Source of the DNA: CALGYY01 sp964585485
Lineage (GTDB): Bacteria; Bacteroidota; Bacteroidia; Bacteroidales; CAIWKO01
Reading direction: 5' to 3'
DNA: 64,000 bases
NCBI GenBank assembly: GCA_964585485.1
Contig: CAZPDS010000002.1
Coordinates: 23,316-87,315, forward strand
This document shows, piece after piece, positions 8,598-17,780 of this stretch; position 1 is the stretch's first letter; every line of letters begins with the position of its first letter. The notes under the pieces were generated by a model, which ran no database searches, was not told where the DNA came from, and saw only the letters and a program-made list of their open reading frames with translations. Made by a program: the position numbers and the translations under genes.

Positions 8598-10055
8598 TTA
8601 CCTTTTCCAATAAGCGGGCGAGAACAATATGATCACGGAAAATAATTCCAAACGACCTACCAACATACAATAGGAAAGCACCCATTTCCCGGCCATCGGT
8701 ATGCCGGAAAAGTTACCGGCCGGCCCGGTTTCGCCCAATCCCGGGCCAATACAACCCAGGGTGGCGGCGGAGGAGCCGATGGCCGTGATAAAATCCACGC
8801 CCATTATCATCAGCGCCAAGGAAGCCGCGATGAAGGTACCAATGTATATAAACAGGAAGATAAAAACGTTCCGTAGTACCTCATCACGGACCGTCTTGCC
8901 GTTTAGCTTAAGGGTAATAAAGGCGCTCGGATGCAACACCTTCTTGAACTCGGTTCGTATGGCCTTGGCGGCGATCAGCACGCGCACCTGCTTCATGCCA
9001 CCGGTGGTGCTGCCCGCCATTCCGCCCATAAACATCAGTAAAAAAAGCAACATCCAGAGTGGTGTAGCCCAGGCATAAAAATTATCTGTTGCATACCCGG
9101 TGGTAGATAATATGGCTGTAACCTGAAACAAGCTCGTTCGAAAAGAAGTCTCTAAATCATACCCTCGTCCGATAAAAAGCCAGGCACCGATAAACAACGT
9201 AGAAAGAGCAATGATGCCCATATAAAAACGGTACTCCTGATCGCGCAGCATATTGCGCCATTTGCCGGTAAGTACAAAAAAATGCAGGCTAAAGTTGGTG
9301 GCGCCCAACACCATAAAAAGAATCACCACATACTGACAGTAGGGACTAAAAGCCCCCATGCTGAGGTTGCGGGTAGAAAACCCGCCGGTTCCAATGGCGC
9401 CAAAAGTATGACAGAGGGCATCAAAAAGGCTCATGCCCCCGAACAAGAGCAAGGTCGTCATCACCAGGGTCAACAACAGGTAGATGCCCCATAAAATTTT
9501 TGCTGCATCGATGATGCGTGGACGAATTTTCTCTTTAATAGGATCGGAGGCCTCCGCTGAAAACAACTGGCTTCCGCCCGCTCCCATGAAGGGCAACAGC
9601 GCCACAGTAAAGACCACAATGCCCATACCCCCAATCCAATGGGTTAGGCTGCGCCAAAACAACACACCATGGGGCACGATTTCAACATCGCGAAGCACCG
9701 ATGAACCGGTCGTGGAAAATCCGGAAATGGATTCGAAATACGCATCTGTAAAGTTCCCCATCGCTCCGCTAAAAAGAAAGGGCATTGTTCCAAAGGCCGA
9801 CCAAAACACCCACACCACCGTCACCATTAAAAAACTCTCGGGCCGCCCCACCGGCTTTTTTTCACGGGTACGGCTGAAAAACGCGAGGGCTGCTCCGGTC
9901 AAAAATGTAATCAACGAAGACCAGCCCAGGGCGGCCTTATCGCCAGACCCATAATACAACGAAAAGGGCAGACCCAATAGCATGAGCAGGCCTTCTACCA
10001 TGAGAGTAAGACCCAGAACGAAAATGACGCGCCGAAGATAAATTGACTTAAACAC
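8598..10055 (-). CDS. trkH: TrkH-family potassium transporter subunit (first copy)
   Basis: 485 residues starting with GTG at 10055; no ATG lies between the upstream stop and the first helix, so GTG is well supported. Pore-loop motifs SGFSTTG, GAIGTGGFS, STTGYATDN and ATLGCIGPGLG mark the potassium filter. The start is five bases after the trkA stop, so the two are translated together. In its fourth loop a Cys replaces the second Gly found in the other copy, which might alter conductance or gating (inference). Confidence 0.93.
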   Translation of the reverse strand: MFKSIYLRRVIFVLGLTLMVEGLLMLLGLPFSLYYGSGDKAALGWSSLITFLTGAALAFFSRTREKKPVGRPESFLMVTVVWVFWSAFGTMPFLFSGAMGNFTDAYFESISGFSTTGSSVLRDVEIVPHGVLFWRSLTHWIGGMGIVVFTVALLPFMGAGGSQLFSAEASDPIKEKIRPRIIDAAKILWGIYLLLTLVMTTLLLFGGMSLFDALCHTFGAIGTGGFSTRNLSMGAFSPYCQYVVILFMVLGATNFSLHFFVLTGKWRNMLRDQEYRFYMGIIALSTLFIGAWLFIGRGYDLETSFRTSLFQVTAILSTTGYATDNFYAWATPLWMLLFLLMFMGGMAGSTTGGMKQVRVLIAAKAIRTEFKKVLHPSAFITLKLNGKTVRDEVLRNVFIFLFIYIGTFIAASLALMIMGVDFITAIGSSAATLGCIGPGLGETGPAGNFSGIPMAGKWVLSYCMLVGRLELFSVIILFSPAYWKR

Positions 10056-10060
10056 TTATA

Positions 10061-11401
10061 TCAGATAAATAAACGGGAAATACTTTTTACAGCCTCTGGC
10101 AGGGTAAACACCACCACGCGATCGCCCGGCTGTATTTGAAAACTACCGATGGCAATGTATCCCTGATTTCCCCGGATGATACCTCCAATAATAGCATTCT
10201 TTGGAAAGGACAAATCGCGGATCGGCTTCGTGGTTACCTTGGAACCCGGTAGCGCGGTAAACTCAATAGCATCGGCATCCACCCCAATCAGGCATTTTGA
10301 CGATAATACGCCTTCGCCCAGCGTAAAACGTACGATGTAGCTGGCGGTCGTGAGTTTTTTATTGATGATAGTATCAATGCCTATTTTTTGCGAAATATCG
10401 ATATAGTCAATGTTCTCAACAAGTGCAATCGTCCGCTTCACACCATAATTACGGGCCATCAGGCATGTTAGAATATTGATCTCCGAATCGTTGGTAAGCG
10501 CCAGAAAGGCGTCAGTATGGCGAATGCCTTCTTCCTCCATCAAATCAAAACTACGGGCATCGCCGTTAATGATCATGGTTTTGTTGAGCATCTCCGAAAG
10601 AAAAACACAGCGCTCGCGATCGGATTCGATAATTTTTACATTTTTGGAGTCTTCGATCAGGGAGGCCGTTTTGCGTCCGATTCGTCCACCACCCACGATC
10701 ATAACAGAATTGACCGGTGTCTTTTCTTTGCCTGCCAAATCGAGGAGTTGGTCAATCCCTTCCGGTTTGGTAATAACATACGCCAGATCGCCTTCCATAA
10801 AAACATCATTACCCCGGGGCATAATAGTACGGCTCTCGCGGTGAATTGCGATGGCGCGGAAAGCCAGTTGGTTGTTCTCACGCGCCACCGTATCCAGCGA
10901 TTTCCCGATGACCTTGGCTTTATTGTCGAGTTTTATTAAAAACAGGATCAGCTTACCCCCGGAAAATTCGAAAACCTCCGTTGCGGCTGGCTGATCCAGT
11001 AGTTTCACGATTTCTTTCGAAGCGATGCGTTCGGGACAAACCAGGGTGTCGATTCCAAAATCCTTAAACATCTCCCGGCTTTCGTCGGTAAGATACTCAA
11101 TGTTATCTACCCGGGCAATGGTTCGTTTAGCCCCGAGTTTCTTCGCCAATGCGGCTGTTATGATGTTCACCTTTTCATCGTGCAGCACAGAAATAACCAG
11201 GTCGGCTTCTTTCACATGGGCCTGGCGCAATACCGAGGGTGATGTGGAATCGCCCACGATGGTGAGCAGATCACTCTGGTCTTCGATACGTTTAAGCAAG
11301 TCCTCGTGGGGGTCAACGATGGTAATATTCTGCGTTCCGTCCGACAGCAGTTTAGCCAGGTGAAAACCCACTTCGCCATCGCCCACAATAATAATATTCA
11401 T
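10061..11401 (-). CDS. trkA: Trk potassium uptake regulatory protein TrkA
   Basis: 446 residues. Two nucleotide-binding halves each begin with a Rossmann glycine motif (GDGEVGFHLAKLL at about 7 and GGGRIGRKT near the middle), and each is followed by a TrkA-C ligand-binding domain. This is the full-length duplicated TrkA that binds NAD(H)/ATP and gates TrkH at the membrane. The frame is open to 11536, but the consensus start MNIIIVGDGE is the ATG at 11401, and a TACATTTG box lies at 11425-11432 just upstream. It heads the potassium operon and is divergent from dnaG. Confidence 0.95.
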   Translation of the reverse strand: MNIIIVGDGEVGFHLAKLLSDGTQNITIVDPHEDLLKRIEDQSDLLTIVGDSTSPSVLRQAHVKEADLVISVLHDEKVNIITAALAKKLGAKRTIARVDNIEYLTDESREMFKDFGIDTLVCPERIASKEIVKLLDQPAATEVFEFSGGKLILFLIKLDNKAKVIGKSLDTVARENNQLAFRAIAIHRESRTIMPRGNDVFMEGDLAYVITKPEGIDQLLDLAGKEKTPVNSVMIVGGGRIGRKTASLIEDSKNVKIIESDRERCVFLSEMLNKTMIINGDARSFDLMEEEGIRHTDAFLALTNDSEINILTCLMARNYGVKRTIALVENIDYIDISQKIGIDTIINKKLTTASYIVRFTLGEGVLSSKCLIGVDADAIEFTALPGSKVTTKPIRDLSFPKNAIIGGIIRGNQGYIAIGSFQIQPGDRVVVFTLPEAVKSISRLFI

Positions 11402-11424
11402 AACCGCATACTTTTTTAAGCCAG

Positions 11425-11432
11425 CAAATGTA
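11425..11432 (-). promoter_or_regulatory. -7 box of the trkA-trkH-trkH operon
   Basis: TACATTTG on the minus strand, 23 bases upstream of the trkA ATG. It rules out the longer reading frame start at 11536. Confidence 0.5.
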
Positions 11433-11534
11433 TAGCGAATTTCACCACAAAACGTCATGAGCGCAAAATTTAACCTATGCTCATCATGACCACCTCCATT
11501 GTTTTTGCTACTTTTAGCACGAAATTCAGCGTCC

Positions 11535-13505
11535 ATGATTCCTCCGGAAACCGTTCAAAAGATTATTGAAACTGCGCGTATAGAAGAAGTAATTGGCGAC
11601 TTTGTATCGCTTAAAAAGCGTGGCGTCAACATGCTGGGATTATGCCCGTTTCACAACGAAAAGACCCCGTCGTTTACGGTATCTCCGGTGAAAGGAATTT
11701 ACAAGTGTTTTGGATGCAGCAAGGCCGGAAATGCTGTGAATTTTATCATGGAACACGAGCACTACAGTTACCCCGAAGCCCTGCGATACCTGGCCCGCAA
11801 GTACCATATCGAAATTGAAGAAGCGGAGGCCGATCCGGCCGAAAAAGCCGCCGCCGATGAACGGGAGGGGCTCTTCCTGACCAACGCGTTTGCCCAGAAA
11901 CACTTTACGCATCAGCTTTTTGAAACCGAAGAAGGCAAAGCCGTCGGACTTTCTTACCTGAAAGAACGGGAGTTCACTACCGACATCATCAGGAAATTTC
12001 AGCTCGGCTACAGCCCGGAAGCATGGGACAACCTAACCGGTGCCGCTCTGCAGAGCGGTTACCGTAAAGATTACCTGGTTACACTGGGCTTAAGCGTGGA
12101 AAAAGATCAACGGCTGTATGACCGCTTTCGGGGACGGATTATTTTTCCCATTCATAATCAGTCGGGCCGCGTAATTGGCTTTACCGCCCGCCTGCTCGGA
12201 AACGAGAAAGACAAACCAAAGTACGTCAACTCGCCCGAATCGGAAATCTACAACAAAAGCAAAACTCTTTACGGAATATTTTTCGCCCGCAACGCGATCG
12301 CGAAAAAAGATCATTGCCTCCTGGTGGAGGGAAATGCCGACGTAATTTCGCTGTTTCAATCCGGGGTAGAGAATGTGGTGGCCTCTTCGGGCACTTCACT
12401 CACCGCCGATCAGGTCCGGATGATCAAGCGCTATACCTCCAACATTACCATTTTATACGATGGCGACAGCGCCGGGATCAAAGCGGCCATCCGGGGAACC
12501 GAGATGATTCTCAGCGAAGGAATGAATGTGCGCATTGTGCTTTTTCCCGACGGTGAAGACCCCGACTCCTACGCACGAACGCACCGGCCGGCCGAACTGG
12601 AAGCCTTTATTGACAAGAATGCGGTCAACTTCATCGCCTTCAAACTGAAACTGATGTTGGCGGAATCGAAAAACGATCCCATCAAAACAGCAGGGCTCAT
12701 CAAAGATATTGTACAAACCATTTCCCTCATTCCCGATCCGATCAGCCGCAGCCTCTACCTGCGTCAGTGCAGTGAAATGATGAACATCCCCGAGCAGACC
12801 CTGGTCAACGAACTAAACCGTCTGCTGCGGAAAAAGCTAATCCGGAAAGATCCGGATGTCAGGGAAGACGATGTTCCTGCGGTCGAAACGATACCGCCCG
12901 ATCAAAATAAAATCATCAATCCGCTAAGCAGCTTTGAACAGGAAAAGTACCTCATCCAATTGCTGCTCAATTATGGCGACATTAAGATTGATGTGACAGA
13001 TAAAAACGAAACCGGAGAAGAGATTAGTCATAGCATCCACGTGGGGGAACTAATTGTGCAGGACCTGGTCAACGACGAACTGCACTTTGAGGATCCGAAC
13101 TTCGCCCAAATTTTTGAACTCTACGCGGCCGCCCTGGCTCGTCAGGAAATTCCCAATGAACACTACTTTATCAATCATCCGGAAACGGCCCTGGCCAGCG
13201 TTTGCATTGACCTGATCAGCTCCCCCTACGTGCTTAGCAGAAACTGGGAAGAACGTCATCACATCACGGTGCCCACCAAGGAAGATGAAAACAGCAAAGT
13301 ACTGGTGAACGACATTACCGAATCCCTGCTGGCGATCCGGATACGCCGGCTGGAGAATATGATCTATGAGGTGCAGGAAGAATTAAAAGCCATCCAGGCC
13401 GACGCATCGGAAGAGGACATTATGATTTTGCTTCAGCGCGACAAGACGCTCAAAGAAGCCTACACCCGCTTAAATAGCGGACTGGGGCGGATTATCACAC
13501 GATGA
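11535..13505 (+). CDS. dnaG: DNA primase DnaG
   Basis: 656 residues. The CHC2-type zinc-binding domain has C37, H40, C58 and C61 (LCPFH and KCFGCSK). A TOPRIM catalytic domain follows at about 261-345, with the acidic EGNADV motif and YDGDSAG, and a C-terminal helical region interacts with the replicative helicase in the family. It makes RNA primers for replication. The conserved N-terminus MIPPETVQKI fixes the start at 11535; the frame upstream is open but not conserved. It is divergent from trkA. Confidence 0.96.
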   Translation: MIPPETVQKIIETARIEEVIGDFVSLKKRGVNMLGLCPFHNEKTPSFTVSPVKGIYKCFGCSKAGNAVNFIMEHEHYSYPEALRYLARKYHIEIEEAEADPAEKAAADEREGLFLTNAFAQKHFTHQLFETEEGKAVGLSYLKEREFTTDIIRKFQLGYSPEAWDNLTGAALQSGYRKDYLVTLGLSVEKDQRLYDRFRGRIIFPIHNQSGRVIGFTARLLGNEKDKPKYVNSPESEIYNKSKTLYGIFFARNAIAKKDHCLLVEGNADVISLFQSGVENVVASSGTSLTADQVRMIKRYTSNITILYDGDSAGIKAAIRGTEMILSEGMNVRIVLFPDGEDPDSYARTHRPAELEAFIDKNAVNFIAFKLKLMLAESKNDPIKTAGLIKDIVQTISLIPDPISRSLYLRQCSEMMNIPEQTLVNELNRLLRKKLIRKDPDVREDDVPAVETIPPDQNKIINPLSSFEQEKYLIQLLLNYGDIKIDVTDKNETGEEISHSIHVGELIVQDLVNDELHFEDPNFAQIFELYAAALARQEIPNEHYFINHPETALASVCIDLISSPYVLSRNWEERHHITVPTKEDENSKVLVNDITESLLAIRIRRLENMIYEVQEELKAIQADASEEDIMILLQRDKTLKEAYTRLNSGLGRIITR

Positions 13506-13535
13506 ATATAAAAATCTCAACGATTTTATCTTACT

Positions 13536-14741
13536 ATGAGTTTGTTTTCACCTGTTAAATTTGGCCCGCTTCAAATCCGGAACCGTTCCATCCGGGCCGC
13601 GGCTTTCGAAGGGATGTGCCCCGGACATAAGGTCTCTGAACAGCTTATTCAGTATCACCGGTCCGTTGCCGCCGGCGGTATCGGGATGACAACGGTGGCC
13701 TACGCCTCGGTTTGTCGGAGCGGTTTATCTTTCCCGCACCAGCTCTGGCTGCGCAAAGAAATCATTCCCGACCTTCGGCGACTCACCGATGCTATTCATG
13801 CCGAAGGAGCTGCCGCCTCCATTCAAATCGGCCACTGCGGAAATATGTCGCACCGCTCACAATGTGGCCAATGGCCGGTAGGCGCCAGTACCGGCATCAA
13901 TATATACTCCCCCACCTGGACGCGGGGATTAAAAAAGACCGAAATTGCTGAGATCGCCGGTTCGTTTGGCGATGCCGTGAACATCGCCCGCGAAGGCGGA
14001 TTCGATGCGGTGGAAGTGCATGCCGGCCACGGCTATCTGTTGAGTCAATTCCTCTCACCCTACACCAATCACCGGCACGATGAATACGGTGGGAGCCTGG
14101 AAAACCGTATGCGTTTTATGAACGAGGCCCTGCACTGCACCATGGAGGCCGCCGCCAGCGATATTGCTGTCTTTGTTAAGATGAATATGTACGACGGCTT
14201 TCGGGGCGGTATGCAGCTTCCCGAATGCCTGGAGGTGGGGAAACAGATCGAACGTTTCGGCCCCGCCGGTATCGTACTCAGCGGTGGCTTCGTCAGCAAA
14301 GCCCCTATGGTGGTGATGCGCGGAAAGATGCCCATACGCACCCTCACCCACTACATGGACAGCTGGTGGCTTAAGTACGGCATCAAGCTGGTCGGAAAAA
14401 TGATGATTCGGAATAAGCCCTTTCAGGACGCCTATTTTCTGGATGATGCCCTGAAGTTTCGCGAAGCACTGCGGGTTCCGCTTGTTTACGTGGGAGGCCT
14501 CACCAGCCTTGCAAGCATCGAAAAAGTCTTGAGTGCTGGTTTTGAAGGCGTGGCCATGGCCCGCGCCTTGCTCAACGAACCGGGCTTTGTACGGCGACTG
14601 CAGATGGGTGATCTGAACGACAACACCTGCACCCACAGCAACTATTGCATTGCCCGTATGTATTCGGTGGATATGGCCTGCCATCAACATACCGCTGATA
14701 TTCCACATAGCCTGTGGAAGGAAATCGGCAAAACCGAATAA
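13536..14741 (+). CDS. NADH:flavin oxidoreductase (Old Yellow Enzyme family)
   Basis: 401 residues forming one TIM-barrel domain. The family signature VHAGHGYLLSQFLSP, followed by N-H-R-x-D-E-Y-G-G-S and ENRMRF, marks the FMN and substrate site. Such enzymes reduce activated C=C bonds; the substrate is unknown. The C-terminus has C365, C371 and C382 in the pattern C-T-H-S-N-Y-C, resembling the iron-sulfur Cys motif of dienoyl-CoA reductase relatives but with Ser at the second Cys position. The SDR gene starts 5 bases after it, so the two are probably co-transcribed. Confidence 0.88.
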   Translation: MSLFSPVKFGPLQIRNRSIRAAAFEGMCPGHKVSEQLIQYHRSVAAGGIGMTTVAYASVCRSGLSFPHQLWLRKEIIPDLRRLTDAIHAEGAAASIQIGHCGNMSHRSQCGQWPVGASTGINIYSPTWTRGLKKTEIAEIAGSFGDAVNIAREGGFDAVEVHAGHGYLLSQFLSPYTNHRHDEYGGSLENRMRFMNEALHCTMEAAASDIAVFVKMNMYDGFRGGMQLPECLEVGKQIERFGPAGIVLSGGFVSKAPMVVMRGKMPIRTLTHYMDSWWLKYGIKLVGKMMIRNKPFQDAYFLDDALKFREALRVPLVYVGGLTSLASIEKVLSAGFEGVAMARALLNEPGFVRRLQMGDLNDNTCTHSNYCIARMYSVDMACHQHTADIPHSLWKEIGKTE

Positions 14742-14746
14742 CCATC

Positions 14747-15577
14747 ATGAAGAACGTAGCCTTAATTACAGGCGCCAGCTCCGGCATGGGCGCCGAATTT
14801 GCCCGGCAGTTGGCTGCCCGCGGGATGAACCTCCTCGCCGTAAGCAACCAGCAGGAAGCACTGGAAAATCACTGCCGATCACTTGAACAAGAATATAACA
14901 TCAGGGCGGTTGCTTTTTTCGCTGACCTTTCGAGGGAGGGTGCCGCGGAGTCTGTAATTGAATGTTCTATCGTCCACGACATGGAAGTGGAAATTCTGAT
15001 CAACAACGCTGGTATAATCCTTTTCAGGGATGTGTGCGATGTGGAAGCCGGAAAGGCCGTGGCCATTATGCAATTGCACATGATTACCCCCTCCTTGCTG
15101 TGTGCGCACTTTGGAAATGAAATGAAAAAAAGGGGGCGGGGATACATACTCAATATGTCATCTCTTGCGGCCGTGATGCCCTACCCGGGCCTGAATTATT
15201 ATGCTGCCACCAAAAGCTTTCTGAAATCCTTTACGCGCTCACTGCGGACCGAGCTGCTCGACCACGGTGTTTCGGTAACCACGGTATTCCCGGGTGCCGT
15301 GGCGACCAACCTCTTCGACAAAAACAAACTCGACATCGCACGCGGCCTGAAATTCGGCCTCGTTCAAACCGCCGAAAAAGTAGTGCGGCTGAGTCTCCGC
15401 GCCTTGTTCCACAAAAAGGCCAGTCTGGTGCCGGGATGTGTAAACAAGCTGCTGAAAATTCTGGTTCTGATGGCTCCGCCCTGGCTGATACGCGTCCTGT
15501 ATCGTAAATATCAAGCGCTCATTCACCGAACGTTTGTTCCGATGATCATCGCGTTGTTGGTCACCGGAATCTTTTGA
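14747..15577 (+). CDS. short-chain dehydrogenase/reductase
   Basis: 276 residues from the ATG at 14747. The classical SDR fold is shown by the cofactor motif TGASSGMG (8-15), NNAG (86-89), catalytic Ser (about 138) and Y152-x3-K156. The C-terminal part has basic and hydrophobic segments (ending IIALLVTGIF), as in membrane-associated SDRs of the DltE/YqjQ type. The substrate is unknown. It is coupled to the oxidoreductase upstream. Its last 55 bases overlap, on the opposite strand, the end of the methyltransferase gene. Confidence 0.88.
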   Translation: MKNVALITGASSGMGAEFARQLAARGMNLLAVSNQQEALENHCRSLEQEYNIRAVAFFADLSREGAAESVIECSIVHDMEVEILINNAGIILFRDVCDVEAGKAVAIMQLHMITPSLLCAHFGNEMKKRGRGYILNMSSLAAVMPYPGLNYYAATKSFLKSFTRSLRTELLDHGVSVTTVFPGAVATNLFDKNKLDIARGLKFGLVQTAEKVVRLSLRALFHKKASLVPGCVNKLLKILVLMAPPWLIRVLYRKYQALIHRTFVPMIIALLVTGIF

Positions 15578-16506
15578 ATATCGCCGAGGCCGGCTGCCTG
15601 CATCCATTCCCGCATCTCCTGCTCCGTATAGGTATCGCCTCGTTCTGTGGCCACCAGCATGTTCAAGGCAAAAAAGGCCCCGTTCACCGGGTTCGTCCGA
15701 TCATCGTCCATTACATGATCCTGAATAATCACCCTGCCGCCTGGATTCAATGCCCTGGCGCATCGTTCAATCAAACGACGGTTTTCATCGTATGAATTGA
15801 TATGAACAATGGCAGAAAGAAAGATCAAATCATAGAATTCGCCCAAATCCTGCTCGTGATAATTCCCGGAGATGTAGTGCACATTGTCGCTGAAGCCGGC
15901 TCGTTCGACATAGCCTTTGGTTTCTGCTATCACCTCCGGCAAATCAAGAATCACGGCGGTCCGGGCTTTCCCCTGCCGCAGAAAAGCCAGGGAGTACACC
16001 CCGGATCCACCACCAATATCCAGCAGTCGCCCGGGCTCCTTCACCCCGATCAGCCGAACCACATCATCGGCCTGCACGCGTGCGCGCTCATCCATGGCGG
16101 CAATAAAATTTGCCGTCCAGTTCGTATCCTTCTCTTCCACACGTTCACGACAGGTGCCTCGTGTTACCGCTTCGGTAAGCCCGCTCCAGGTCTGCCACAT
16201 GTTGAGCGTATGGCCATATCCGGTAAGGTAATCGGCACTGGCTTTGTCGAGGTATCGCCGGGCAAATGCCTCGTTGGCAAAGCATCCGTCCTTTTTTTCT
16301 AACAAGCCAATCGCCACCAGGGCGTTGAGCAGGCGATCGGTTGCCCGCGGGTCGGTACCGGCGGCCTCCGCAATGGCGGCGGAAGAAAGGTTCAGCCTTC
16401 CGATGCGGGAGAACAAGTCCAACTCATACGCACTTAAGATGATCCGGGCCGGCTGAAAAGCATACACGTATTCGCGAAATTGCGCGGGGTTTTGAAAAGT
16501 AGGCAT
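15523..16506 (-). CDS. SAM-dependent O-methyltransferase with dimerisation domain
   Basis: 327 residues. An N-terminal winged-helix dimerisation domain (about 10-95) precedes a class I methyltransferase domain with the SAM motif LLDIGGGSGVYS (about 165) and DLPEV. It resembles the plant-type O-methyltransferase family (PF00891), also found with polyketide, carotenoid and quinone genes. The family ending VTNNAMIIGT is intact, so the stop at 15523 is natural. It converges with the SDR gene and overlaps it by 55 bases. The substrate cannot be told. Confidence 0.85.
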   Translation of the reverse strand: MPTFQNPAQFREYVYAFQPARIILSAYELDLFSRIGRLNLSSAAIAEAAGTDPRATDRLLNALVAIGLLEKKDGCFANEAFARRYLDKASADYLTGYGHTLNMWQTWSGLTEAVTRGTCRERVEEKDTNWTANFIAAMDERARVQADDVVRLIGVKEPGRLLDIGGGSGVYSLAFLRQGKARTAVILDLPEVIAETKGYVERAGFSDNVHYISGNYHEQDLGEFYDLIFLSAIVHINSYDENRRLIERCARALNPGGRVIIQDHVMDDDRTNPVNGAFFALNMLVATERGDTYTEQEMREWMQAAGLGDIQKIPVTNNAMIIGTNVR

Positions 16507-16514
16507 AAGTTCCG

Positions 16515-16522
16515 TAAATTTG
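16515..16522 (+). promoter_or_regulatory. possible -7 box upstream of the porV-like gene
   Basis: TAAATTTG matches TAnnTTTG, about 130 bases before the ATG at 16652. The leader would be long, so this is tentative. Confidence 0.3.
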
Positions 16523-16651
16523 TATTTTTATCCATAAATTCAACATCATACAAAGATAGCGGTTTCTTCATGGACGAAGCATTTTCCCCGGAAGGGCGTA
16601 AATACTAAAGCTTGCCCGTAGCCGTTTAAAGGCGGAACAAGAGAAAATTAT

Positions 16652-17773
16652 ATGAGAAAAGTTTGGATCACGATACTATTGCTGGGCTTCGTCACCTCAC
16701 ATGTTTTTGGACAGGCGCCGAAATACAGCAATGAGTTTTTATCGATTGGCGTTGGCGCCCGCGCCCTGTCCATGTCAAATGCAATGGTTAGCATTGTTGA
16801 TGATGTAACAGCGGGTTACTGGAATCCCGCGGGCCTGGCGCTTATCCAACCAAAAATTCAGGGATCCCTGATGCACGCCGAATATTTTGCCGGGATCGCG
16901 AAGTACGACTACGGTGCTGTTGCGGCGCGTATTGATGACAAGAGCACCGCGGCACTTAGTGTGATCCGCTTTGGTGTGGATGATATTCCAAACACCACTG
17001 AACTCATCGACGCCGAAGGCAATATTGACTACGACCGCATTACGACCTTCTCGGCGGCCGACTACGGCTTTGTGTTGTCGTATGCCCGCAGCAGTAAGAT
17101 TCCCGGATTGCGCTACGGAGCCAATGTAAAGATTATTCACCGTCGTGTCGGGGACTTTGCCCGGGCCTGGGGATTTGGGCTGGACGCCGGCGCCCAGTAT
17201 GATCTGAAGCAATGGCGCTTTGGCCTGCTGGCCCGCGATCTCACCTCCACCTTTAATGCCTGGTCATACAGCCTTACCCCATCCATGATCGAAGTCTTTA
17301 CCCGGACCGGCAACGAATTACCGGAAAACGGCCTTGAACTAACGCTCCCGCGTGTAATTTTAAGCGCCGGTCGTTTGTTTAATTTTGGGAAAAAGTTCAC
17401 CGGTCTGGTTTGCGTGGATGCCGACATGACCTTCGACGGCATGCGCAACGTATTGATCAAAAGTGATCCTCTCTCCATAGACCCCCATCTCGGTTTAGAG
17501 TTTGGTTACAATGACATTGTTTTCCTGCGGGGCGGTTTCGGAAATTTCCAACAGGAGCGTGACCAGGCCGGAAAACGGCGCTGGACCTTTCAACCAAACC
17601 TGGGCGTAGGGGTTACCATTCGTAAAGTGGTGACCATCGACTACGCCCTCACCGACATTGGAAACGCCAGCATCGCCTTATATTCGAATGTGTTTTCCTT
17701 ACGGTTCAACATCAACGGCCGTAAAGACCGTAGCGCACCCGTACCGGAAAAATCGTCCAATTCACTTTTCTGA
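16652..17773 (+). CDS. PorV/PorQ-family outer-membrane protein of type IX secretion
   Basis: 373 residues with a signal peptide (about 1-20, ending Val-Phe-Gly-Gln). The mature N-terminus FLSIGVGARALSMSNA followed by YWNPAGLAL is the hallmark of the PorV/PorQ (FadL-like barrel) family. PorV shuttles T9SS cargo from the translocon to the PorU sortase at the outer membrane. The next gene is a PorU2-type C25 peptidase starting 7 bases after the stop, so the pair forms an operon and very likely acts together. Which member of the family this is (PorV, PorQ or a further paralogue) cannot be settled by eye. Confidence 0.8.
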   Translation: MRKVWITILLLGFVTSHVFGQAPKYSNEFLSIGVGARALSMSNAMVSIVDDVTAGYWNPAGLALIQPKIQGSLMHAEYFAGIAKYDYGAVAARIDDKSTAALSVIRFGVDDIPNTTELIDAEGNIDYDRITTFSAADYGFVLSYARSSKIPGLRYGANVKIIHRRVGDFARAWGFGLDAGAQYDLKQWRFGLLARDLTSTFNAWSYSLTPSMIEVFTRTGNELPENGLELTLPRVILSAGRLFNFGKKFTGLVCVDADMTFDGMRNVLIKSDPLSIDPHLGLEFGYNDIVFLRGGFGNFQQERDQAGKRRWTFQPNLGVGVTIRKVVTIDYALTDIGNASIALYSNVFSLRFNINGRKDRSAPVPEKSSNSLF

Positions 17774-17780
17774 AAAACGC

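Noticed and set aside
13536..16506. Oxidoreductase, SDR and O-methyltransferase as a natural-product cluster
   Set aside because: The methyltransferase is on the other strand, there is no core biosynthetic enzyme, and each family is common in isolation.
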